NCBI GenBank assembly: GCA_017514235.1
Contig: JAFWKK010000046.1
Coordinates: 1-44,686, forward strand
Source of the DNA: Kiritimatiellia bacterium
GTDB lineage: Bacteria; Verrucomicrobiota; Kiritimatiellia; RFP12; UBA1067
DNA: 44,686 nucleotides
Reading direction: 5' to 3'
Below, piece by piece: positions 16,099 to 25,269 of this stretch (position 1 is the first letter of the stretch; the number at the start of each line of letters is the position of its first letter). The translations under genes were made by a program, and so were the position numbers. The notes below the pieces were generated by a model, which saw only the letters and a list, made by a program, of their open reading frames with translations, did no database searches and was not told where the DNA came from.

Positions 16099-17046
16099 AT
16101 GAGGAAATTGTGCACAATGGCGGTTGCCCTGGCTTTGGCCGGGAGCGCGGCGGCCAGCTGGTACTGGCCGTTCGGATCTTCCGACGACGAGTCGGCGGCG
16201 CCGAGGCTCTCCGAGCTGATGGAGCCGGCTTCGCTTCTCATCGACGAGGCGTCCGATCTGGCGGCGGACGGCAAGACGCAGGAGTCGGTCGAGAAGTACC
16301 GTGCGGCGCTTGAGGAGCTTGATCGCATCGAGGGCGAGAACCCGGACCGTGCGGCGTCGCAGGAGTTCGCCACCGTGCGGAACAAGCGCGCATACGTCAA
16401 CGCCGCCATCGATTCGCTCCTGCTCGGGCAGGTGCGCGAGAATGCCAAGGCAGTGGCCGTCAGCGACACGACCGAGCTGGAGAAGCGTCTGGCCGAGGAG
16501 AAGAAGCTCGCTGAAGAGGAAAATGAGCCTGTCGAGGAGAAGAAGTCTGCGGAAGGGCAAAAACCTGCCAGGGAAGGGGCAAAAGAAGATGAGGCTGCCG
16601 AGGAGAAGGCACAGGCTTCAGCGGGGAATGCTCAGTCCGCTTCCGCCGAGAAGAAGGTGCAGGCCTCCGGCAATAAGGCGGAGTTGCCGGTCTCCGAAAA
16701 GCCGCTTTCACGGCGCGAGCAGGTTATTGCCGACATAGACGCAGGCGAATTTGCGGCGGCGGAGATACTCGTCAATGAAATGCTGATAGAGAAGCCGAAC
16801 GGGGCGATGGCCCTGAACCTCAAGGCTTCCCTGGAGGCTGCGCAAGGCAAGATAAAGGACGCGGAGCGGACGCTGGACCAGGCGATAATGTCCAACCCGC
16901 GCAGCCACTACGCCTACTACAACATGGCGAGCCTTCTTCTGCAGGTGGCCCCTGCGAACAAGGCGGCAGCCAGACGCTATTACGAGACCGGGCGTGCCGT
17001 GGGAGGCCCGGCTGACGAGCAGCTGGAGGAGTCGCTCAGGCAATGA
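16099..17046 (+). CDS. exported TPR-repeat protein
   Basis: This 315-residue protein has a signal peptide (MRKLCTMAVALALAGSAAAS). An N-terminal helical part follows (residues 30-130), then a low-complexity Glu/Lys/Ala-rich linker (about 130-205). The C-terminal domain (about 210-315) has two to three TPR-like units (GEFAAAEILVNEMLIEKPNG, GKIKDAERTLDQAIMSNPRS). It probably acts as a periplasmic scaffold. Its stop overlaps the next start (ATGA). Confidence 0.75.
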   Translation: MRKLCTMAVALALAGSAAASWYWPFGSSDDESAAPRLSELMEPASLLIDEASDLAADGKTQESVEKYRAALEELDRIEGENPDRAASQEFATVRNKRAYVNAAIDSLLLGQVRENAKAVAVSDTTELEKRLAEEKKLAEEENEPVEEKKSAEGQKPAREGAKEDEAAEEKAQASAGNAQSASAEKKVQASGNKAELPVSEKPLSRREQVIADIDAGEFAAAEILVNEMLIEKPNGAMALNLKASLEAAQGKIKDAERTLDQAIMSNPRSHYAYYNMASLLLQVAPANKAAARRYYETGRAVGGPADEQLEESLRQ

Positions 17047-17618
17047 CGGCACTGATAGCCAGCTTCCTTCTCGCGACGAACGCCGCTCCGCAGGAGCTGG
17101 TGGCCAGCTGCCGCTCGATGATTCCGGCGGACGCCGAGCTGGAAGGGCGGATAGTCCTGCGCAGCCGCAAGGGCATCCCGCAGGCCGAGTACGGCTATGT
17201 GCTGCGGCGGCACGGCGGCGACACGGCGCTGACTCTCCGCGACGCTTCCGGGCAGGAAGTCCCGTTCGGCAAGGAAGGGAACATTCTCGGGACTGACGTG
17301 ACCTGGAGCGACCTTACGCTCGACTACCTGTGGTGGGACGACGTGTCGTTCGACGCGGAGCGCGAGGGGGAGACGGTCCACGGTCAGGTGTGCGCCGTTG
17401 TGGTGATGCGCAAGGGAGACCGCGTCGTGCGCGTTTGGGTCGACCGCAAGACCGGCGCGCTGATGCAGGCGGAAGAGTTCAGCGGCGGCAAGCCCGCTCG
17501 CCGGCTCTGGGGCACGCGCCTCAAGAAGTTCGGCGACCGCTGGATGGCAAATGTCTTGGAGGTCGAGACAATGGGGTCCGGCCACCGTACGAAAATAACA
17601 GTGGAGAAACTGAAATGA
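17043..17618 (+). CDS. outer membrane lipoprotein-sorting-like protein (LolA-like fold)
   Basis: This 191-residue protein has a short hydrophobic N-terminus (MTALIASFLLATNAAPQ) acting as a signal peptide. The body pattern is GNILGTDVTWSDLTLDYLWWDD, then VWVDRKTGALMQAEEFS and KKFGDRWMANVLEVE. It resembles the TP0789/LolA-like family, half-barrel periplasmic proteins that bind lipid or lipoprotein. It overlaps neighbours on both sides by 4 nt, so the TPR, LolA-like and AsmA-like genes form one translationally coupled envelope operon. Confidence 0.75.
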   Translation: MTALIASFLLATNAAPQELVASCRSMIPADAELEGRIVLRSRKGIPQAEYGYVLRRHGGDTALTLRDASGQEVPFGKEGNILGTDVTWSDLTLDYLWWDDVSFDAEREGETVHGQVCAVVVMRKGDRVVRVWVDRKTGALMQAEEFSGGKPARRLWGTRLKKFGDRWMANVLEVETMGSGHRTKITVEKLK

Positions 17619-18538
17619 AGAAAGCACTAAAGATAATCGCAGGAATCGTCATCGGCATCGTAGCGCTAGCGCTGCTGCTCGTGCTGACCCTGCCCATATG
17701 GCTTGGCCCTGTCGTGAAGCCGATTGCGAACGCGTCGGTTCCGAAGTTCACCAAGACCACGTTTAACCTCGGCCACCTGTCGCTCAACCCCTACACGGGG
17801 CGTTTCGAGCTCGGCGACCTCACGCTCGGCAACCCGGAGGGCTATTCCGAGCCGCAGGCGCTGGCGGTAAGCAACATCGTGGTCGACGTCGCGATGACCA
17901 CGGTCTGCGACAAGTACGTGCATGTCGAGGAAGTGACGATCGACGGCGTGTTTGTCTCGATCGTGAAGGGCGGCGAGAACAACGTCGACAACATCGACCA
18001 GATACAGTACAACATCGCGGGCGGCAAGGACAAGTACGAGGCCAACAAGGCGAAGGCCAAGGCCGAGAAGAAAGCCCGCAAGGACGAGCCGGAGGAGGAG
18101 CCTGCCGAAGATTCCGGCGAGGGCAAGAAGGTCGTGATCGACAAGCTTACGCTTAAGGACATCAGCGTCAAGTATGGTCTGATCACTATCCCGATTCCGT
18201 CGATCACGCTGACCGACCTCGGCAAGGAGTCCGACGGCATGTCGCTCGAGGATCTCGGCACTGCGATCTGGGAGGCGATACTTAACGCTGCGATGGCCGT
18301 GGGTGACGGCGCGAAGGCCCTGGGCGGGCTGCTGATGTCCGGTGCCGGTGCCGTGGGCGATGGCGCGAGCAAGGCCGTCGACGTGGTCAGCGACGGCGCG
18401 AGCAAGACCGTCGATGCGGTCAGCGACGGCGCTGGCAAGGCCGTTGATGCGGTCAGCGACGGCGCGGGCAAGGCCGTCGACGCGATCAGCGACGGCGCTG
18501 GCAAGGCCGTCGACGCGGTGAAGAGCCTGTTCAAGTAG
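17615..18538 (+). CDS. AsmA-like membrane-anchored protein with C-terminal 11-residue repeats
   Basis: This 307-residue protein has an N-terminal membrane anchor (about residues 7-28). Its AsmA/DUF748-type start reads FNLGHLSLNPYTGRFELGDLTLGNPEGY...AVSNIVVDV. A basic/acidic linker (KAKAEKKARKDEPEEEP) and a second strand-rich segment (VVIDKLTLKDISVKYG) follow. The last 60 residues are five perfect-phase 11-residue repeats, D-G-A-G-K-A-V-D-A-V-S, predicted to form an amphipathic helix. AsmA-like proteins take part in lipid traffic between inner and outer membranes. The start at 17615 overlaps the upstream stop. It is short for an AsmA protein; the repeats are unusual for the family. Confidence 0.75.
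   Translation: MKKALKIIAGIVIGIVALALLLVLTLPIWLGPVVKPIANASVPKFTKTTFNLGHLSLNPYTGRFELGDLTLGNPEGYSEPQALAVSNIVVDVAMTTVCDKYVHVEEVTIDGVFVSIVKGGENNVDNIDQIQYNIAGGKDKYEANKAKAKAEKKARKDEPEEEPAEDSGEGKKVVIDKLTLKDISVKYGLITIPIPSITLTDLGKESDGMSLEDLGTAIWEAILNAAMAVGDGAKALGGLLMSGAGAVGDGASKAVDVVSDGASKTVDAVSDGAGKAVDAVSDGAGKAVDAISDGAGKAVDAVKSLFK
18359..18523 (+). repeat. five tandem 33-bp units inside the AsmA-like gene
   Basis: Five in-frame units encode DGASKAVDVVS, DGASKTVDAVS, DGAGKAVDAVS, DGAGKAVDAIS and DGAGKAVDAVK. DNA identity between units is high, so copy number could vary by slippage or recombination without frameshift. Confidence 0.85.
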
Positions 18539-18591
18539 CGAGGAGGTCGGCCGGGAGGCGCGACCATGGAAACCGAAGGAGAGCTGGAAAG

Positions 18592-21045
18592 GTGACGACG
18601 AAAAGGAAGGATCGCCGCGTCGAGATGTCGGTGGAGGGGCTGAAGGACGACTTCGCCTGGCATCTGCGCTATACGCTGGCGAAAGGAGACACGCGCGCGA
18701 CCGAGCGCGACGAATACACGGCCTTTGCGATCGCGGTGCGAGACCGCCTCGTAGAGCGCTGGATATCGACGCAGGAGGAGTACTCGCGGCAGAACACCAA
18801 GCGCGTCTACTACCTCTCGCTGGAATTCCTCATCGGGCGGCTCCTCGGCAACAACGTAATCAACCTCAAGGCCGACCAACTCTGCCGCGACGCGCTAAAA
18901 GACTTCGGGATCGACTGGAACGACCTGCGAGACTTCGAGACCGACGCCGGGCTCGGCAACGGCGGCCTCGGCCGCCTTGCCGCGTGCTACCTCGACTCGA
19001 TGTCCACGCTCGAGCTTGCGGGCATGGGCTACGGCCTCCGCTACGATTATGGCATCTTCCGCCAGAAGATCGTCAACGGCTGCCAGGTCGAGGAGCCTGA
19101 CCACTGGCTCAAGAACGGCTACCCGTGGGAGATGGCCCGTCCAGAATACGCGCAGACGGTCGGCTTCGGCGGCCATGTGGAGTGCCGCACCGAAAAGGGC
19201 CGCCAGCAGTGGCGCTGGGTGCCGGCGGAGACGGTCGAAGGCGTTCCCTACGACCTGCCGATCGTCGGCTACCGCAACGCCGTCAACTCGCTGCGGCTCT
19301 GGAGCGCGAAGGCCGTGGACGACTTCGACCTAGACGACTTCAACAAGGGGTCGTACGTAGAGGCGGTCGAGCGCAAGGTGCTTGCAGAGAACCTGACCAA
19401 GGTCCTCTACCCCAACGACAACACGACGGCCGGCAAGGAGCTGCGCCTCCGCCAGCAGTACTTCTTCGTGGCCTGCTCGCTGCAGGACATCATACGCCGC
19501 TACCGCAGCCTCAACGACGGCTGGGAGGCGTTCCCCGAGAAGGCGTTCATTCACCTGAACGACACGCACCCTACGCTCGTCATACCCGAGCTGATGCGCA
19601 TTCTCGTCGACGAGGAAGGTCTGGACTGGGACGCGGCCTGGGACATCACGCGCCGCTCCACCGGCTACACGAACCACACCATTCTGCAGGAGGCGCTCGA
19701 GAAGTGGCCGGTGCAGATGATGGAGCGGCTCCTGCCGCGGCACCTGCAGATCGTCTACGAGATCAACGGGCGCTTCCTTCGGCAGGTCAGTTCGCTCTAT
19801 CCGGGCGACGTCGCCCGGCTGCAGCGCATGTCGCTCATCGACGAAGGCGGCGAGCGGGCGGTGCGCATGGCGAACCTCTGCCTGGTCGGCACGTCGTCCG
19901 TGAACGGCGTGGCGGAGCTTCACACGAAGATACTGCGAGAGAACCTGTTCCGCGACTTCTACGAGCTGTGGCCCGAGAAGTTCCACAACGTCACCAACGG
20001 CATCACGCCGCGCCGCTGGCTGCTGAAGGCGAACCCGATGCTTTCGCAGCTGATTACGGAGTCGATCGGCGACGGATGGATCACGGAGCTTTCCGAGCTT
20101 CGGAAGCTCGAGCGCTTTGCGGACGACGCGACCTTCCTCGACGTCCTCGCCAAGATCAAGCGCTCGAACAAGGGCCAGCTCTCCAACTGGACGAAGCGGA
20201 ACCTCGGGATAGCCCTCAACCCTGACGCCATCTTCGACGTGCAGGTGAAGCGCCTGCACGAGTACAAGCGTCAGCTGATGCTTGCGCTCTACGTCGTGAT
20301 GCTCTACAACCGGCTGTTGGGCGATTCCTCGTACGACCCGTGCCCGAGGAACTTCATCTTCTCGGCAAAGGCCGCTCCCGGCTACTACATGGCAAAGCTC
20401 ATAATCCGGTTCATTCACGGCGTTGCCGACGTCGTCAACTCCAACCCGCGCACGCGCGACAGGCTGTCCGTTGCGTTCCTGCCCGACTACCGCGTCTCTC
20501 TCGCCGAGAAGATCATGCCGGCGGCGGAGGTTTCCGAGCAGATATCTCTCGCAGGCATGGAGGCGTCCGGCACGGGCAACATGAAGTTCATGATGAACGG
20601 CGCCCTCACGGTCGGAACCTACGACGGCGCGAACGTCGAGATCAACCAGGAGGTCGGCGACGACAACATGTTTCTCTTCGGCATGCGCACCGAGGACGTG
20701 GCAAAGCTCCGCCCCGGCTACGACGCGAAGGCGTGCGCCCGGCGCAACCCCGAAATAGGGCATGCGCTTGACATGATCCGCCGGAACGTGTTCTCGCTCC
20801 TGGAGCCCGGGCTGTTCGAGCCGATACTGCGCAGCCTTCTCGACTACAACGACCACTACATGCTGCTGGCGGACCTCACGAGCTACTGCGAGGCGCAGGA
20901 CCGCGTCGACGCCACATACCGCGACAAGGCGCGCTGGAACCGCATGTCGCTCGTGAACATCGCGAGGTCCGGGCGCTTCTCGTCCGACCGCGCCGTGATG
21001 GAGTACGCGCGGGACATCTGGCACGTCTCGCCAGTCCACCTGTAA
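18592..21045 (+). CDS. glgP: glycogen/starch phosphorylase
   Basis: This 817-residue PLP enzyme releases glucose 1-phosphate from alpha-1,4-glucans. The PLP lysine is Lys665 in EASGTGNMKFMMNGALT. Other signatures are GNGGLGRLAACYLDSM, LNDTHPTLVIPELMRIL, TYTNHT-like STGYTNHTILQEALEKW, FHNVTNGITPRRWL and QVKRLHEYKRQ. Full family length. Start GTG 18592 has AAGGAG 10 nt upstream. It is transcribed in the same direction as the AsmA-like gene (53-nt gap) and icd (27-nt gap); a shared transcript is possible. Confidence 0.96.
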   Translation: MTTKRKDRRVEMSVEGLKDDFAWHLRYTLAKGDTRATERDEYTAFAIAVRDRLVERWISTQEEYSRQNTKRVYYLSLEFLIGRLLGNNVINLKADQLCRDALKDFGIDWNDLRDFETDAGLGNGGLGRLAACYLDSMSTLELAGMGYGLRYDYGIFRQKIVNGCQVEEPDHWLKNGYPWEMARPEYAQTVGFGGHVECRTEKGRQQWRWVPAETVEGVPYDLPIVGYRNAVNSLRLWSAKAVDDFDLDDFNKGSYVEAVERKVLAENLTKVLYPNDNTTAGKELRLRQQYFFVACSLQDIIRRYRSLNDGWEAFPEKAFIHLNDTHPTLVIPELMRILVDEEGLDWDAAWDITRRSTGYTNHTILQEALEKWPVQMMERLLPRHLQIVYEINGRFLRQVSSLYPGDVARLQRMSLIDEGGERAVRMANLCLVGTSSVNGVAELHTKILRENLFRDFYELWPEKFHNVTNGITPRRWLLKANPMLSQLITESIGDGWITELSELRKLERFADDATFLDVLAKIKRSNKGQLSNWTKRNLGIALNPDAIFDVQVKRLHEYKRQLMLALYVVMLYNRLLGDSSYDPCPRNFIFSAKAAPGYYMAKLIIRFIHGVADVVNSNPRTRDRLSVAFLPDYRVSLAEKIMPAAEVSEQISLAGMEASGTGNMKFMMNGALTVGTYDGANVEINQEVGDDNMFLFGMRTEDVAKLRPGYDAKACARRNPEIGHALDMIRRNVFSLLEPGLFEPILRSLLDYNDHYMLLADLTSYCEAQDRVDATYRDKARWNRMSLVNIARSGRFSSDRAVMEYARDIWHVSPVHL

Positions 21046-21072
21046 CCGCCACCCGGCAACGAGCATAACGAC

Positions 21073-22302
21073 ATGGCAGACAAGATCACATTCGCGAACG
21101 GCAGGCTGAACGTGCCGGACAGGCCCGTAATCCCCTACGTCGAAGGCGACGGCACGGGACCGGACATAACGAGAGCGGCGATGACCGTCTGGAACGCCGC
21201 CGTCGCAAAGGCCTACGGCGGCGCCCGCAGCATCGAGTGGCGGGAAGTCCTCGCTGGCGAAAAGGCGTTCAAGGCCACGGGCGAATGGCTGCCCGGGGCG
21301 ACGCTGGACGCCTGCCGCGACTGCCTGGTCTCAATCAAGGGTCCGCTCACGACGCCGGTCGGCGGCGGCATACGCTCCATCAACGTGCAGCTCCGCCAGG
21401 CGCTTGACCTTTACGTGTGCCTGAGGCCCGTCAGGTGGTTCAAGGGGGTTCCCTCGCCGGTAAAGCGTCCCGAGCTCACCGACATGGTGATCTTCCGCGA
21501 GAACACCGAGGACATCTACGCCGGCATCGAGTGGATGAACGGCACGCCCGAGGCCGAGAAGGTGAAGAGGTTCCTTCTCGACGAGATGGGCGTGAAGAAG
21601 ATCCGCTTCCCCGAGACCGCGTCGATCGGCATAAAGCCGGTCTCGCTCGAGGGCACCGAACGGCTCGTGCGCGCCGCGCTCGACTACGCCGTAGCCAACG
21701 ACCGCAAGTCGGTGACGCTCGTCCACAAGGGCAACATACAGAAGTTCACCGAGGGCGCGTTCCGCGACTGGGGCTATGCGCTTGCGAAGCGCGAGTACGG
21801 CGCGACGCCGATAGGTGACGGGCCGTGGTGCGAGTTCAAGAACCCGCGCACCGGACGCGTCATTACGGTGAAGGATTGCATCTGCGACGCGTTCCTGCAG
21901 CAGATCCTAACGCGCCCTGCCGAATACGACGTCATCGCGACGCTTAACCTGAACGGAGACTATGTCTCGGATGCGCTCGCCGCCACCGTCGGCGGCATCG
22001 GCATCGCGCCGGGCGCGAACATCAACTACCAGACCGGCGTCGCCGTCTTCGAGGCCACCCACGGCACGGCCCCAAAGTACGCAGGCCTCGACAAGGTCAA
22101 CCCCGGCTCCCTCATACTGTCCGGCGAGATGATGCTCCGCTACATGGGCTGGACCGAGGCCGCCGACCTGATCCTGGCGGCGATGGACAAGGTGATCGCC
22201 GCCAAGACCGTGACGTATGATTTCGCCCGCCAGATGGAGGGCGCAACGGAAGTGAAGTGCTCGGAGTTCGGCGAGGCTCTCGCCGATGCAATGGGAGAAT
22301 AG
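21073..22302 (+). CDS. icd: isocitrate dehydrogenase, NADP-type
   Basis: This 409-residue protein oxidatively decarboxylates isocitrate to 2-oxoglutarate. Substrate-binding residues are seen in [21 protein letters not shown] and [14 protein letters not shown]. The metal-binding aspartates lie in [16 protein letters not shown] (the usual N-L-N-G-D-Y-x-S-D), and the cofactor site in [13 protein letters not shown]. The sequence matches the bacterial homodimeric type; the NADP preference is inferred from overall similarity. No strong ribosome-binding site. MoxR follows after 3 nt. Confidence 0.93.
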   Translation: MADKITFANGRLNVPDRPVIPYVEGDGTGPDITRAAMTVWNAAVAKAYGGARSIEWREVLAGEKAFKATGEWLPGATLDACRDCLVSIKGPLTTPVGGGIRSINVQLRQALDLYVCLRPVRWFKGVPSPVKRPELTDMVIFRENTEDIYAGIEWMNGTPEAEKVKRFLLDEMGVKKIRFPETASIGIKPVSLEGTERLVRAALDYAVANDRKSVTLVHKGNIQKFTEGAFRDWGYALAKREYGATPIGDGPWCEFKNPRTGRVITVKDCICDAFLQQILTRPAEYDVIATLNLNGDYVSDALAATVGGIGIAPGANINYQTGVAVFEATHGTAPKYAGLDKVNPGSLILSGEMMLRYMGWTEAADLILAAMDKVIAAKTVTYDFARQMEGATEVKCSEFGEALADAMGE

Positions 22303-22305
22303 ACA

Positions 22306-23268
22306 ATGGACCTCAGAGAAGCAACGAACAGGATCTCCGCCCAGGCGGAGCTGGTCTCTCGCATACGCGACGAAGTGGCCAAGGTGATCGTCGGGCAGGA
22401 AAAGCTCGTCGACAGGCTGATCCTCGCGCTCGTGACCGGCGGACACATACTCCTCGAAGGCGTCCCCGGCCTCGCCAAGACGCTTTCCGTGAACACGCTG
22501 GCCAAGGTGCTTGGCCTTGGTTTCAAGCGCATCTCCTTCACGCCGGACCTCCTGCCGGCCGATGTCGTCGGCACGCTCGTCTATTCGCCAAAGACCGGCG
22601 AGTTCACGCCGAAGAAGGGCCCGGTGTTCACCAACCTGCTGCTGGCAGACGAGATCAACCGCGCCCCGGCGAAGGTACAGTCCGCCCTGCTGGAGTCGAT
22701 GCAGGAGCGCCAGGTGACGATCGGCGACGAGACGTACCGCCTTCCCGATCCGTTCCTCGTGCTGGCGACGCAAAACCCGATAGAGCAGGAGGGCACCTAT
22801 CCGCTCCCGGAAGCCCAGGTCGACCGCTTCATGTTCAAATGCCTCGTCGAGACGCCTTCCAAGGCCGACGAGCGCCGCATCATGCAGCGTTTCGCCGAGA
22901 ATGCCGCTGCACCCGAAGCAAAGGCCGTCTGCGCCCCGGCCGACGTCGAGACGCTTCGCGCCACGCTGAAGGAGGTCTACTGCGACGAGAAGGTCGGCGA
23001 CTACATTCTCGACATCGTGTTCAGGACGCGCGAGAAGAGCGAGATGATCCAGAACGGCGCCTCGCCGCGCGCCACGCTGGCGATGAACCTGGCCGCTCGC
23101 GGCAACGCGCTTCTCCATGGACGCGCCTACGCCACTCCGCAAGACGTGAAGGAAGTCGTGCACGACGTCCTGCGCCACCGCATACTCCTTACCTACGAGG
23201 CCGAAGCCGAGAATGTCACGAGCGACAAGGTGATAGACAAGATCCTTTCAGAAGTCCCCGTGCCTTAA
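22306..23268 (+). CDS. MoxR-family AAA+ ATPase
   Basis: This 320-residue ATPase has Walker A GVPGLAKT (52-59), Walker B LLADEINRAPAK, sensor-1 ATQNP in LVLATQNPIEQEGTYPLPEAQVDRFM, and a sensor-2/lid domain with SPRATLAMNLAARGNALLHGR. MoxR ATPases act as chaperones that mature metalloenzymes or other partners, usually next to a DUF58 and a von Willebrand A gene. Neither partner is present here; the next gene is a kinase. It lies 3 nt after icd. Confidence 0.92.
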   Translation: MDLREATNRISAQAELVSRIRDEVAKVIVGQEKLVDRLILALVTGGHILLEGVPGLAKTLSVNTLAKVLGLGFKRISFTPDLLPADVVGTLVYSPKTGEFTPKKGPVFTNLLLADEINRAPAKVQSALLESMQERQVTIGDETYRLPDPFLVLATQNPIEQEGTYPLPEAQVDRFMFKCLVETPSKADERRIMQRFAENAAAPEAKAVCAPADVETLRATLKEVYCDEKVGDYILDIVFRTREKSEMIQNGASPRATLAMNLAARGNALLHGRAYATPQDVKEVVHDVLRHRILLTYEAEAENVTSDKVIDKILSEVPVP

Positions 23269-23284
23269 TCCGCCTGAAAGGTGG

Positions 23285-24643
23285 TTGAAGAAGACCGTAT
23301 GCGCCAGACAAGAAAACCACCTCTGGAACCATTTGATCGGCGTTGTGCAATTCACGGCCATTGACTGGCGGCTTGACCGCGAAATCGGACGCGGCGCGTA
23401 TGGCGTTGTCTACGTTGCGACAAACGGCAAGGGCGAACGCGCGGCGGTAAAGGTCTGCCGCCGCGAGGAAATCGGCGAGGAACGCTACGCGCGCGAACTG
23501 CGCGGTGCGAAGCTCTATGGCTCGATTCCGCCGCAGGAGGGACTTGTCCGCGTGAGAGAGCTCGCGGAGGAGCCGTGGGGCTTCTACGTGGTCATGGATC
23601 TCGCGGACAACGAGTTCGGCAGGGGAATTTCAGAAGACGCGCCTTATCGCCCGAAGACTCTCGCAAGCGTAATCGCAGGCGAAAAGGCCCTGCCGCTCGG
23701 CGAGTGCATCAAGCTCGGCACCGCGCTCGCCAAGGGACTTGCCGCGCTCCAGCGCCATCACCTGTTGCATCGCGACATCAAGCCCGGAAACGTGATATAC
23801 GTCGGGGGGCGTCCCGTTCTCACCGATCCTGGGCTAGTCGTCGAGGAAGACAAGGCGGCGTCGCTTGTGGGAACGCCAGGCTACGTTCCGCCGGAGAAAA
23901 ACTTTACCGACGCAGCCAGTGACATCTACAGCCTCGGCCTTACGCTAAAGGCCGCGAGCTTCGGGCGGTGCGTAGAGGATCTGAAGACAATGGGGCCGGC
24001 TCCGGAAGCAGACACGGACTCAAGGTTCTTCATGTCGTGGTGGCGCATGCTCAACAAGGCGACCGACGAAGACCCTCGCCGCCGCTACCAGTCCGCCAAG
24101 GCGCTGCTCAAGGACCTGAAGTTGCTAGGCGTCAAGATAGCGCTGCCGTCAGTGCGTATCGTGGTCTTATCTGTTATTGCAATGGTTGGATTGGCTGTTG
24201 CTGCTATCTTCGTTCCACGCGCCATGTCCGTGAATGACTATGTCAAGGAGATGGAGAAGAGAGAAAGGGACTACACCAAGGAGGCCAAGAGAGACATACA
24301 ATGGGTTCTGTTGCGAGGAGGCCCTAGCAACATTGCGGAGATATGGGGCAACAACCTTCGTTGGAGAATTGAACGTGTCGCGACTACGAACAAGACACAG
24401 GCGGCAGAATTGCAGTCTCTTGCCGACAAGATGCTGGAGCTTGGCAAGAATGAGGAATCTCTTGCGAAGGAAATCAACTCATTAAGCAAACATGCTTCGC
24501 AAAACAGGCAAAAAGGATTGAGCGACAAAAAAGAGTTCCAGCGCGCAAGTAAACTCAATGAGGAACGAGAAAAGGTTAGCGCGGCATGGAGAGCAATCCA
24601 TAAAGAGATTCTCAGACGCCTTGGAGAAAAGGAAGAGGAATGA
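23285..24643 (+). CDS. membrane-anchored Ser/Thr protein kinase with DPG motif
   Basis: This 452-residue protein has an N-terminal Hanks-type kinase domain (about 20-275): glycine loop IGRGAYGVVY, catalytic Lys in AAVKV, HRDIKPGN loop, and GTPGYVPPE activation segment. The DFG motif is DPG (TDPGL); the metal-binding Asp remains, so activity is possible. One transmembrane segment (about 293-312) is followed by a charged, coiled-coil C-terminal domain outside the cytoplasm. The start is uncertain: TTG 23285 lies right after AAAGGTGG, and GTG 23345 in the same frame is an alternative. It overlaps the sigma gene by 4 nt (ATGA). GC content drops from here on. Confidence 0.82.
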   Translation: MKKTVCARQENHLWNHLIGVVQFTAIDWRLDREIGRGAYGVVYVATNGKGERAAVKVCRREEIGEERYARELRGAKLYGSIPPQEGLVRVRELAEEPWGFYVVMDLADNEFGRGISEDAPYRPKTLASVIAGEKALPLGECIKLGTALAKGLAALQRHHLLHRDIKPGNVIYVGGRPVLTDPGLVVEEDKAASLVGTPGYVPPEKNFTDAASDIYSLGLTLKAASFGRCVEDLKTMGPAPEADTDSRFFMSWWRMLNKATDEDPRRRYQSAKALLKDLKLLGVKIALPSVRIVVLSVIAMVGLAVAAIFVPRAMSVNDYVKEMEKRERDYTKEAKRDIQWVLLRGGPSNIAEIWGNNLRWRIERVATTNKTQAAELQSLADKMLELGKNEESLAKEINSLSKHASQNRQKGLSDKKEFQRASKLNEEREKVSAAWRAIHKEILRRLGEKEEE

Positions 24644-25269
24644 CATACAGGCACTTCAACAACGAGACGACGCGCTCAAGCGTCATTAGGGCGGTCGCCA
24701 ATACGGAAAACGAAGCGGCATGGAGCAGGCTTTTCGACCTTTATGCCGGGTTCATTTATTCGATTGCCCGGCGCAAAGGCTTGAGCGACGCAGACGCGGA
24801 CGACATGGTGCAGGTTGTCTTCGCCGACCTCGCTCGGAACCTGCCGACATTCCAGTACGACAGAGAGAAAGGGCGCTTCAGGTCGTACCTGACGGGGCTC
24901 GTCAACTGGCGGGTCATGGACAGGTTAAAGTTGGCGAAGCGCGACGCGGAACTAAAGAAGGACTTCTGGGAAGCGGCGCGGGCCGCCTCCGAAGGCGACG
25001 CCGACAACTTTTCAGAGCGTGAATGGCAAGCATCCGCAATGGAGGAGGCGTTGCGCCGAATGAAGTCCGAAACCCGCCCCGAACACTACGCGGCGTTCGT
25101 GGCAAGTGCGGTGGAGGGGCAGGATACGGAGACCGTCACGAGACTCTACGGAATCTCAAGCGACAACCTGTACCAGATCCGTACGCGCCTCACGGCAAAG
25201 CTGCGCGAGACGACGGCGAAGGTCCTTGCCGAGATGGACGATCCCGGTGCTGCCGGTCCTCGGCCTTGA
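24640..25269 (+). CDS. ECF-type RNA polymerase sigma factor
   Basis: This 209-residue protein has sigma region 2 (WSRLFDLYAGFIYSIARRKGLSDADADDMVQVVFADLARNLPTF...FRSYLTGLVNWRVMDRLK) and region 4 near the C-terminus (EDTETVTRLYGISSDNLYQIRTRLTAKLRE). It is translationally coupled to the kinase gene, a pairing frequent in Planctomycetes and Verrucomicrobia, where the kinase probably controls the sigma factor by phosphorylation. The last 80 nt overlap the minus-strand ATP-grasp gene tail to tail. Confidence 0.85.
   Translation: MTYRHFNNETTRSSVIRAVANTENEAAWSRLFDLYAGFIYSIARRKGLSDADADDMVQVVFADLARNLPTFQYDREKGRFRSYLTGLVNWRVMDRLKLAKRDAELKKDFWEAARAASEGDADNFSEREWQASAMEEALRRMKSETRPEHYAAFVASAVEGQDTETVTRLYGISSDNLYQIRTRLTAKLRETTAKVLAEMDDPGAAGPRP

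Noticed and set aside
19330-21066. 578-codon antisense ORF over glgP
   Set aside because: Shadow frame of a well-conserved gene; composition is Val/Arg/His-rich with no motif.
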